Assembly (NCBI GenBank): GCA_031292735.1
Contig: JARLGP010000144.1
Location: 1-7,748 of the forward strand
Origin: Holophaga sp.
Lineage (GTDB): Bacteria > Acidobacteriota > Holophagae > Holophagales > Holophagaceae
DNA length: 7,748 bases
Direction: 5' to 3'
Part shown: positions 1-5,282 of the stretch, piece after piece
Layout of the letters: each line of letters starts with the position of its first letter
Numbering within the stretch: position 1 is the first letter of the stretch
Notes under the pieces: generated by a model
What the model saw: the letters and a program-made list of their open reading frames with translations, nothing else
Databases searched by the model: none
Told to the model about the DNA's origin: nothing
Program-made: the position numbers and the translations under genes

Positions 1-70
1 ATACACTTTGCCCATAATTGCAGGCCTCTCCTTGAAGTATCGCAATCATCTGGCTCAGATCATACAGTCC
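1..70. other. Lower-GC segment at window edge, probably foreign to the rest
   Basis: These 70 bases are about 46% G+C by hand count, against roughly two thirds in the rest of the window. They end exactly at a G/C homopolymer. Two frames are open here: forward frame 2, and the reverse strand read leftward from position 70. Neither gives a recognisable domain, and 70 bases is too short to assign a gene. The frame used by the gene end at 111-170 carries stops at 15-17 and 33-35, so this stretch is not a simple upstream continuation of that gene. I infer that it comes from another locus or organism joined by misassembly. A natural low-GC spacer is possible. Confidence 0.4.
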
Positions 71-110
<40 letters not shown>

Positions 111-170
111 CCGCAGGGTGTCATCTGGCACTTCCGCGACGGGAAGCTGGCGGTGCTGCCGGTGGCTTGA
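111..170 (+). CDS. C-terminal end of an unidentified rightward protein (5' part missing)
   Basis: Read from 114, the forward strand encodes QGVIWHFRDGKLAVLPVA and stops with TGA at 168-170. The piece alternates hydrophobic and polar residues like the closing strands of a beta-rich domain. Sixteen of 18 codons end in G or C, matching the bias of the genes in this window. The LacI frame read on the opposite strand over the same bases has only 6 of 15 such codons, so the forward reading looks like the genuinely selected one. The upstream part is lost in the homopolymer at 71-108, and the same frame meets a stop at 33-35. The family cannot be named from 18 residues. If real, the gene is convergent with the LacI gene and overlaps its last 50 bases. 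Confidence 0.42.
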   Translation, partial: PQGVIWHFRDGKLAVLPVA

Positions 171-1167
171 CCGCCGAATGTCGCACCACCAGCACCGGCT
201 GCAGCACCACGTCCTCCTGCCGCGCGGCGGGAGGCATGAACAGCAGCTCCACGCAGGTGCGGGCGATCTCCTCTTCGGGCAGGCGCACCGCGGTCACCCC
301 GCCGAACACCAGTTCGTACCAGCTGCGGTCGCCGTAGCACACCACCGACAGCTCCCGGGGCACCTTGGTGCCGCGCCGCGAGGCCTCCTGCAACACGCCC
401 TCGGCCTGTTCCGGGCTGCCTACCACCAGGGCGGTGGGCCGCGGCCGCGCCGCCAGCACCCGGCCCAGCCCGGCGGCGCCCACTTCCTGGTAGGGCGAGC
501 CCAGCACGATCCGGTCTTCCCGGGGCTGCAGCCCGGCCTCCGCCAGGGCCCGGAGGAAGCCGTCCAGGCGGTGCCGGCCGGTGCTCAGTTCCACCGGCGC
601 GCCGATGTAGGCGATGTCCCGGTGGCCCAGGGCCAGCAGATGGGCCGTGGCCAGCTGGATGCCCAGGGCGTCGTCCACCGCCACCACCGGCGCGGCGATG
701 GCCGGATGGCGCCGGTTCAGCTGGATCACCCGCAGGGTCTGCAGCAGCTTGATGGCTTCCGGGGCGGGCGCGGCGGTGGCGGCGATGACGATGGCCTTGG
801 CCCGCGCGCCCACCAGGCTGTGCACCGCCTGGGCCTCGCGCACCGGATCGTCGTCGGTGGTGAACAGCATCACCTGGCAGGACTGCTTGCTGGCGGCGTC
901 GGCCATGATCTTGGCCACCCCGCTGTAGAACTTGTTGCGGATGTTGGGCACCACCAGCCCGATCACCGAGCTGAGCCGGTCCTTGAGCATGCGCGCCGCG
1001 TCGTTGGCCACGTAGCCCAGCCGCGCCGCCTCGGCCTTCACCCGGGTCCGAGTCTCCCGGTGGATGCCGGGCCGGTCGTTCAAGGCCCGGGACACGGTGG
1101 AATGGGACAGTCCGAGCAGGGCGGCCAGCTGCTTGATGGTGGGCGATGCGTTGCGTGGTGGGGTCAT
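121..1167 (-). CDS. LacI/GalR-family transcriptional repressor
   Basis: This is a DNA-binding repressor with a sugar-binding-protein-like sensor domain, 348 aa, the usual LacI length. The N-terminal helix-turn-helix spans residues 9-31, with TIKQLAALLGLSHSTVSRAL typical of the family. The hinge helix around 55-62 carries AARML, whose leucine normally wedges into the central CpG of the operator. The periplasmic-binding-protein-like core runs from about 67 (VIGLVVPNI) to about 332. The start at 1167 is chosen because it gives the standard short lead into the HTH and has an AGGA Shine-Dalgarno 4 nt upstream; an upstream extension to 1530 would cross the operator and the kinase gene. The last 15 residues (after RHSAV, rich in Pro/Ala/Arg) go beyond the normal family end, have poor codon bias, and overlap the end of the convergent gene at 111-170. 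It is divergent from the kinase-enolase-transporter operon, so it most likely represses that operon and responds to its substrate or an intermediate. The effector is unknown. Confidence 0.93.
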   Translation of the reverse strand: MTPPRNASPTIKQLAALLGLSHSTVSRALNDRPGIHRETRTRVKAEAARLGYVANDAARMLKDRLSSVIGLVVPNIRNKFYSGVAKIMADAASKQSCQVMLFTTDDDPVREAQAVHSLVGARAKAIVIAATAAPAPEAIKLLQTLRVIQLNRRHPAIAAPVVAVDDALGIQLATAHLLALGHRDIAYIGAPVELSTGRHRLDGFLRALAEAGLQPREDRIVLGSPYQEVGAAGLGRVLAARPRPTALVVGSPEQAEGVLQEASRRGTKVPRELSVVCYGDRSWYELVFGGVTAVRLPEEEIARTCVELLFMPPAARQEDVVLQPVLVVRHSAVKPPAAPPASRRGSAR

Positions 1168-1172
1168 TGGGT

Positions 1173-1235
1173 CCTGGAACGAAAGGCGTGTCCCTGGCAA
1201 CAGGCCGCTTAGCCAGACTATCTCGACGTTCCAGG
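1173..1235 (-). promoter_or_regulatory. Inverted repeat in the LacI leader that can mask its own ribosome binding site
   Basis: CGTTCCAGG at 1227-1235 is a perfect reverse complement of CCTGGAACG at 1173-1181, with 45 bases between. A second stem inside the loop pairs CTGGC (1194-1198) with GCCAG (1212-1216). In the leftward LacI transcript the start-proximal arm reads CGTTCCAGG and runs into the AGGA Shine-Dalgarno just before the ATG at 1167. Folding would therefore hide the ribosome binding site and keep repressor synthesis low. The pairing is visible in the sequence; the regulatory role is inferred. Alternatively, the arms could be a second protein-binding site. Confidence 0.4.
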
Positions 1236-1254
1236 GGGGATGAGAAAAAAGAAG

Positions 1255-1283
1255 TTGAATATCTTTGCACACGTGTGCAAACT
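1255..1283 (+). promoter_or_regulatory. Possible promoter of the kinase-enolase-transporter operon
   Basis: TTGAAT at 1255-1260 resembles a sigma-70 -35 box. Seventeen bases later, CAAACT (1278-1283) is a weak -10 match (3 of 6). The preceding stretch 1241-1262 is the most A/T-rich part of the divergent region. Transcription would begin near 1290, about 25 nt before the kinase start. The palindrome at 1264-1281 fills the spacer and part of the -10, as expected for a repressor that blocks polymerase. No convincing -35/-10 pair was found for the leftward LacI promoter, although GATATT (reverse strand, 1263-1258) could serve as its -10. Confidence 0.25.
1264..1281. promoter_or_regulatory. Perfect 18-bp palindrome, probable LacI-family operator
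   Basis: TTTGCACACGTGTGCAAA is an exact palindrome centred on a CpG between 1272 and 1273. LacI/GalR operators are typically 16-20 bp palindromes with a central CpG into which the hinge-helix leucine inserts, and the adjacent repressor keeps that hinge (AARML). The site is 35 bp upstream of the kinase start and 97 bp upstream of the LacI start, so one bound dimer could control both directions, including the repressor's own expression. The palindrome is directly visible; its pairing with this repressor is inferred from proximity and symmetry. Only one copy was noticed in the window. Confidence 0.8.
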
Positions 1284-1315
1284 TGCTCATCCCATCACAA
1301 ACGGAGTGCCTCATC

Positions 1316-2332
1316 ATGATCGATATCAACGATCGGAACCTTTTGGGCAGGTATTTGAAGGATCGGCACCTGGTCGAGCCTGGCGAGGAGCCGAGGATCA
1401 CCGAACTGAAGGGCGGGGTTTCCTGCGAGGTGCTGCTGGTGCAGTCCGGCCGGGACGCCTTCGTGATCAAGCAGGCCTGCCCCAAGCTGAGGGTCAAGGA
1501 GGACTGGTTCTCCGACATGGCCCGCATCAAGATCGAGCAGGACTGCCTGCGCTACTACCAGAAGGTGGTGCCCGACCTGGTGCCCCACTTCCGTTTCTAC
1601 GACGAGGAGAACTTCCTGTTCGGCATGGAGGCGGCCCCGGCCAGCGCGGTCATGTGGAAGAGCCTGCTGATGAAGGGCTCGATCGACTTCTCCATCGCCC
1701 TGCGGATCGCCTCGGCCCTGGCCAAGGTCCACAACGCCGCCGCCACCGACCAGGAGGCCTGGACCACCTTCGCCAACCAGAAGATCTTCGTCGAACTGCG
1801 GATCGACCCGTACCTCGCCACCACCGCCGACCGGCACCCCGCCTTGAAGGACCTGATCCACCGCGAGATGAAGCGGCTTCTGGAACACCGCCAGACCCTG
1901 GTGCACGGCGACTTCAGCCCGAAGAACATCCTGGTGGACGGCGACCGCCTCTACATCCTCGATTTCGAAGTGGCGCACATCGGCGATCCCTCCTTCGACC
2001 TGGGCTTCCTCACCAACCATTTCATGCTGAAGGCGGTGAAGCACCGGGAATGGGCCCCGGCCTACCTGGCCCTGATGACCAGCTCGGCCCACGCCTACCT
2101 GAAGGAGATCCGGTTCACCCAGCCCGCGGAGCTGGAAGCCGACACCGTGCGCACCCTGGCCCTGCTGTTCCTGGCCCGGGTGGACGGCAAATCCCCCGCG
2201 GAATACATCACCGAAGCGTCCGACCAGGACGCCATCCGGAAACTCTCCTACCAGATCCTCGGGGACGGCCTGTCCACCTTCGACCAGGTGGCCGCCCTGG
2301 CCGGGCAGGCGCTCCGTCCCATCCACCAGTGA
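1316..2332 (+). CDS. APH/choline-kinase-fold phosphotransferase, probable small-molecule kinase of the operon
   Basis: This 338-aa protein has the protein-kinase-like fold of the aminoglycoside phosphotransferase / methylthioribose kinase group, which moves the gamma phosphate of ATP to a hydroxyl of a small molecule. Visible motifs are a nucleotide loop at about 31-42 (LKGGVSCEVLLV), a probable ATP-positioning Lys52 (FVIK), RIDPY at 162-166, the catalytic loop HGDFSPKNIL at 197-206 (base Asp199, Asn204) and the metal site LDFE with Asp216. There is no signal peptide, so it acts in the cytoplasm. The ATG at 1316 is preferred because GGAG (1303-1306) lies 9 nt upstream; an in-frame TTG at 1265 falls inside the operator. 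It is first in the operon, 11 bp from the enolase gene. That context argues against antibiotic resistance and for a catabolic kinase making a phosphorylated hydroxy-acid for the enolase. MtnK-like methylthioribose kinase is an alternative, but no other methionine-salvage gene is present. The substrate is not determined. Confidence 0.85.
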   Translation: MIDINDRNLLGRYLKDRHLVEPGEEPRITELKGGVSCEVLLVQSGRDAFVIKQACPKLRVKEDWFSDMARIKIEQDCLRYYQKVVPDLVPHFRFYDEENFLFGMEAAPASAVMWKSLLMKGSIDFSIALRIASALAKVHNAAATDQEAWTTFANQKIFVELRIDPYLATTADRHPALKDLIHREMKRLLEHRQTLVHGDFSPKNILVDGDRLYILDFEVAHIGDPSFDLGFLTNHFMLKAVKHREWAPAYLALMTSSAHAYLKEIRFTQPAELEADTVRTLALLFLARVDGKSPAEYITEASDQDAIRKLSYQILGDGLSTFDQVAALAGQALRPIHQ

Positions 2333-2343
2333 AAGGCAGCACC

Positions 2344-3639
2344 ATGACGAGTACCCGTATCAAGGCAATCAAGGCTAGGCAGGTCTACGATTCCCGCGCC
2401 AATCCCACCGTCGAGGTGGAGGTCTTCCTGGAAGGCGGCGGCCATGGCCGCACCACGGTTCCGTCCGGGGCTTCCACCGGGGTGTTCGAGGCGATCGAGC
2501 TGCGCGACCAGGATCCGCACCGGCTGGGCGGCAAATCGGTGCTGAACGCCGTGCGCAACGTCACCGAAGTGCTGGCCCCGGCCGTGATCGGCATGGACGC
2601 CCGGGACCAGGAGGCCATCGACCGCAAGATGATCGCCCTGGACGGCACCCCGAACAAGGCCCGGCTGGGCGCCAACGCCATCCTGGGCGTTTCGGTGGCC
2701 GCCGCCTGGGCCGCCGCCGACGCCCTGGGGGTACCGCTCTACCGCTACCTGGGCGGGACGGCCGAGCCGGTGCTGCCGGTGCCGATGGTGCAGATCATCG
2801 GCGGCGGCATGCACGCCAACGGCGCCATCGACATCCAGGACTTCCTGGTGATCCCGGTGGGCGCCCAGTCCTTCACCGAAGCCATCGAGATGGCGGTCAA
2901 CGTCTATCACGGCACCAAGCAGGTGCTGACCCGGCTGGGCAAGCCGGTGGCCATCGCCGACGAGGGCGGGTTCTGGCCGTTCTTCCATTCCAACGTGGAG
3001 GGCATCGAGCTCCTGCTGGCCGGCATCGAGCAGGCCGGATACCGCCCGGGGGAAGACGTCTCCATCGCCCTGGACGTGGCCGCCAGCCACTTCCACAAGG
3101 ACGGCACGTACGCCTTCGCCCTGGAGAAGAAGCGCATGGACAGCGCGGAGTTCACCGACCTGCTGGCCGGATGGGCCGAGCGCTATCCGATCCTGTCCAT
3201 CGAGGACGGCATGGCCGAGGACGACTGGGACGGCTGGGAACGGCTGTCCAAGCGGCTCAACGCCAAGATCCAGCTCATCGGCGACGACCTGTTCGTCACC
3301 AACACGGCCCGCATCCAGGAGGGCATCCGGCGCGGCATCGGCAATTCGGTGCTGATCAAGCTCAACCAGGTCGGCACCCTCACCGAGACCCTGGAGGCCA
3401 TCGCCGTCACCAAGGCCGCCGGCTACCTGCCGGTGATCTCGGCCCGCTCCGGGGAGACCGAGGACACCACCATCGTCCACCTGGCCATCGCCACCCAGGC
3501 CGGCCAGCTGAAGGTGGGCTCGGCGGCCCGCGGCGAGCGCACCGTCAAATGGAACGAGGGCATTCGCATCGAAGAGGCACTGGGGCGAGCAGCCTACCCC
3601 GGCCGCAGCATCTTCCCATGGCTGGCTGCCAAAGGCTGA
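2344..3639 (+). CDS. eno: Divergent enolase (phosphopyruvate hydratase-like)
   Basis: This 431-aa protein aligns from end to end with bacterial enolase, which dehydrates 2-phosphoglycerate to phosphoenolpyruvate. Conserved features, with yeast numbers in brackets: loop PSGASTG at 40-46, His157 (159), Glu207 (211), metal ligands Asp244 (246), Glu287 (295) and Asp315 (320), catalytic Lys339 (345) and Lys390 (396), and phosphate-binding Arg368-Ser369 (374-375). Deviations from the canonical enzyme: IQEF is IQDF (Asp166 for Glu168), SHRSGETED is SARSGETED (Ala367 for His373), INGG is IGGG (Gly153), DSRGNP is DSRANP, and GDEGG is ADEGG. His373 lies near the leaving hydroxyl and Glu168 belongs to the acid/base network, so the substrate or rate may differ from housekeeping enolase. 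AAAGG (2332-2336) is 7 nt before the ATG and overlaps the kinase stop, suggesting translational coupling. The context implies a catabolic paralogue; whether the genome has another eno cannot be seen here. Confidence 0.92.
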   Translation: MTSTRIKAIKARQVYDSRANPTVEVEVFLEGGGHGRTTVPSGASTGVFEAIELRDQDPHRLGGKSVLNAVRNVTEVLAPAVIGMDARDQEAIDRKMIALDGTPNKARLGANAILGVSVAAAWAAADALGVPLYRYLGGTAEPVLPVPMVQIIGGGMHANGAIDIQDFLVIPVGAQSFTEAIEMAVNVYHGTKQVLTRLGKPVAIADEGGFWPFFHSNVEGIELLLAGIEQAGYRPGEDVSIALDVAASHFHKDGTYAFALEKKRMDSAEFTDLLAGWAERYPILSIEDGMAEDDWDGWERLSKRLNAKIQLIGDDLFVTNTARIQEGIRRGIGNSVLIKLNQVGTLTETLEAIAVTKAAGYLPVISARSGETEDTTIVHLAIATQAGQLKVGSAARGERTVKWNEGIRIEEALGRAAYPGRSIFPWLAAKG

Positions 3640-3677
3640 TCCACCGGCAAGAAAAGACAGGTAGTCCACATAAACAT

Positions 3678-3694
3678 TGTCAGCAGAGCTGACA
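3678..3694 (+). promoter_or_regulatory. Hairpin between the enolase and transporter genes
   Basis: TGTCAGC (3678-3684) and GCTGACA (3688-3694) form a perfect 7-bp stem with a 3-base AGA loop in the 71-bp gap between the two genes. No U-run follows, so it is not an intrinsic terminator. It sits 4 nt upstream of the transporter's GGGGAG ribosome binding site (3699-3704). It could protect the upstream mRNA from 3' exonucleases, set a lower transporter level, or act as a short protein-binding palindrome. It does not resemble the operator at 1264-1281. Confidence 0.35.
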
Positions 3695-3710
3695 GTCTGG
3701 GGAGACCGCA

Positions 3711-5024
3711 ATGACTGCGATGACGAGTCCCGGCATGGAAAGCCATGCCGATATGGGAAAGACCTATCGAAAAATAACCCTGCACCTGGTGCCGTTCCTG
3801 TTCATCTGTTACCTGTTCAATTACTTCGACCGGGTGAACGTGGGCTTCGCCAAGCTGCAGATGGTGGACAGCCTGCACCTGACCGAAACCATCTACGGCC
3901 TGGCCGCGGGCATCTTCTTCCTCGGCTACGTGATCTTCGGGGTGCCCAGCAACCTGATCCTGTACAAGGTGGGCGCCCGGCGCTGGCTGACGGTGACCAT
4001 GATCCTGTGGGGGCTGTTCTCCACCGCCCTGATGTTCGTCACCTCGGCCAGGTCCTTCTACATCCTCCGGTTCCTCACCGGCGCCTCCGAGGCCGGCTTC
4101 TTCCCGGGCATCATCCTCTACTTCACCCTCTGGTTCCCTCAGGCCCAGCGCGGGCGCATCACCTCCCTGTTCATGTCGGCCATCCCCATTTCCGGCGTGA
4201 TCGGCGGCCCGCTGTCCGGGTGGGTCCTGCACGCCTTCGCCACCGGCACGGGCGGCCTGGCGGGATGGCAGTGGCTGTTCCTGATCCAGGGCATCCCCAC
4301 GATCCTGCTGGGCGTCTGCATGCTGTTCCTGTTGAACGACAACATCGACCAGGCCAAGTGGCTGGACGTGGAAGAGCGGGTGGCCCTGAAGCAGGCCCTG
4401 CTGGATGACGAAAAGAACCGTCCGGCCGGGGTGTCGGAATCCTTCGCCAAGGTCCTGCGCAATCCCAGCGTCTGGGTGCTTTGCGCCATCTATTTCTGCA
4501 TCATCTGCGGGGTGTACGCCATCAGCTTCTGGCTGCCCACCATCATCAAGTCCAGCGGGGTCAAGGATCCGATGACCATCGGGTGGCTTTCCGCCATCCC
4601 CTACCTGGCCGCCAGCGTGTTCATGGTGATCCTGGGCCGTTCCGCCGACCGCAGGCGGGAGCGCCGGTGGCATCTGGCCGCCCCCGTGCTGATGGGCGTG
4701 GTGGGCCTGCTGATCGCCGCCAATTTCGCCTCCAGCACCACCGTCGCCGTGCTCGGGCTGACCGTCGCCACCATGGGCATCTTCACCGCCATGCCCATGT
4801 TCTGGCCGGTCTCCAGCGCCTTCCTCACCGCCTCCGCCGCCGCCGGCGGGGTGGCCCTGATCAATTCCCTGGGCCAATGCGCCGGCTTCCTCAGCCCCTA
4901 CCTCATCGGCTGGATCAAGGACACCACCCACAGCACCGACCTGGCCCTGTACATCCTGGCCGCCGCCATGCTGGTGGGCGCGGTGCTGGTGCTGCGCATC
5001 CCGGGCAAGACCGTCAACCGCTGA
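3711..5024 (+). CDS. MFS transporter, anion:cation symporter (ACS) family
   Basis: This 437-aa inner-membrane protein has about twelve hydrophobic segments in two blocks separated by a charged central loop at roughly 208-250. Signatures of the ACS family (tartrate TtuB, glucarate GudP and galactarate/glycerate GarP type) are DRVNVGFA at 40-47 in the first helix, SEAGFFPG at 126-133, GWQWLF at 185-190, and a second motif-A-like loop GRSADRRRER at 309-318. The family imports organic acids such as aldarates, glycerate, tartrate, galactonate and phthalates with protons. GGGGAG at 3699-3704, 6 nt before the ATG, supports the start. It is the last gene of the operon, upstream of the terminator at 5088. 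I infer that it brings in the hydroxy-carboxylate used by the kinase and enolase; the exact substrate cannot be read from the sequence. Confidence 0.92.
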   Translation: MTAMTSPGMESHADMGKTYRKITLHLVPFLFICYLFNYFDRVNVGFAKLQMVDSLHLTETIYGLAAGIFFLGYVIFGVPSNLILYKVGARRWLTVTMILWGLFSTALMFVTSARSFYILRFLTGASEAGFFPGIILYFTLWFPQAQRGRITSLFMSAIPISGVIGGPLSGWVLHAFATGTGGLAGWQWLFLIQGIPTILLGVCMLFLLNDNIDQAKWLDVEERVALKQALLDDEKNRPAGVSESFAKVLRNPSVWVLCAIYFCIICGVYAISFWLPTIIKSSGVKDPMTIGWLSAIPYLAASVFMVILGRSADRRRERRWHLAAPVLMGVVGLLIAANFASSTTVAVLGLTVATMGIFTAMPMFWPVSSAFLTASAAAGGVALINSLGQCAGFLSPYLIGWIKDTTHSTDLALYILAAAMLVGAVLVLRIPGKTVNR

Positions 5025-5039
5025 CCCCCCCGGGCATCA

Positions 5040-5076
5040 ACCTGGTGGTCATCACCGAGGAACCTCCACCGGGTTC
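5040..5076 (+). other. Stem-loop just downstream of the transporter stop
   Basis: AACCTGGTGG (5040-5049) pairs with CCACCGGGTT (5067-5076) through ten positions, one of them a U-G wobble. An overlapping alternative pairs GGAACC (5059-5064) with GGTTCC (5072-5077). It has no U-tract of its own and lies 11 nt before the main terminator stem. It probably contributes to 3'-end protection, or forms incidentally in the GC-rich trailer. Confidence 0.3.
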
Positions 5077-5087
5077 CACGAGACCCA

Positions 5088-5147
5088 TTGGCGTTCATCC
5101 CCGGCCAAGGTTGACCGGGAATGAACGCCAAAATTCCTTTTTTTATT
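5088..5147 (+). terminator. Strong rho-independent terminator of the operon
   Basis: TTGGCGTTCATCCCCGG (5088-5104) pairs with CCGGGAATGAACGCCAA (5115-5131): a 17-position stem with one C-A mismatch and a 10-base loop. It is followed within 6 bases by seven T (5138-5144) and then ATT. It lies 63 bp after the transporter stop and ends the kinase-enolase-transporter unit, separating it from the protease. The reverse strand has no T-run after the stem, so it works in one direction only. Confidence 0.9.
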
Positions 5148-5282
5148 CCTTCAGTCGCCAGGCGATCTGGCCGATACTCCATTCAAGGTACCCGGAGCCC
5201 TGCCTGGCCGGAACTTCCTGACCCCCATGGAATGCCTGGGTCCCTCATAGGCGTTCCGAGCCCCCTTCCCCAGGGAGTATCC
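5148..5282 (+). promoter_or_regulatory. Leader region of the sedolisin gene, with a hairpin and ribosome binding site
   Basis: This 135-bp gap should contain the protease promoter, since the preceding terminator isolates the gene. I found no convincing -35/-10 pair, so an alternative sigma factor or activator may be used. GGAATGCCT (5229-5237) pairs with AGGCGTTCC (5249-5257) as a 9-position stem with one U-G wobble and an 11-base loop. The ribosome binding site AGGGAG (5272-5277) follows, 5 nt before the ATG at 5283. Whether the hairpin matters for expression is unknown. Confidence 0.35.

Noticed and set aside
118..1212. Long forward-strand open frame opposite the LacI gene
   Set aside because: The protein is rich in His, Gly, Arg and Gln with no domain; it is the antisense shadow of a well-supported LacI gene in GC-rich DNA.
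1168..1530. N-terminal extension of the LacI frame up to 1530
   Set aside because: It would run through the operator and the start of the divergent kinase gene, adds 121 residues with no family counterpart, and the start at 1167 has a Shine-Dalgarno site and the normal distance to the HTH.
1295..2326. Reverse-strand open frame across the kinase gene
   Set aside because: Its low-complexity Gly/Val/Gln/His composition and lack of motifs fit an antisense shadow of the kinase.
1240..2343. Forward frame joined in phase upstream of the enolase (apparent 799-aa protein)
   Set aside because: The part before 2344 is a shadow of the kinase in another frame, rich in Arg, Pro and Gly. Enolase homology begins at the ATG at 2344, which has its own ribosome binding site.
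2248..4931. Two long reverse-strand open frames across the enolase and transporter genes
   Set aside because: Both are Gly/Asp/His/Gln-rich antisense shadows; the forward genes carry clear family motifs throughout.
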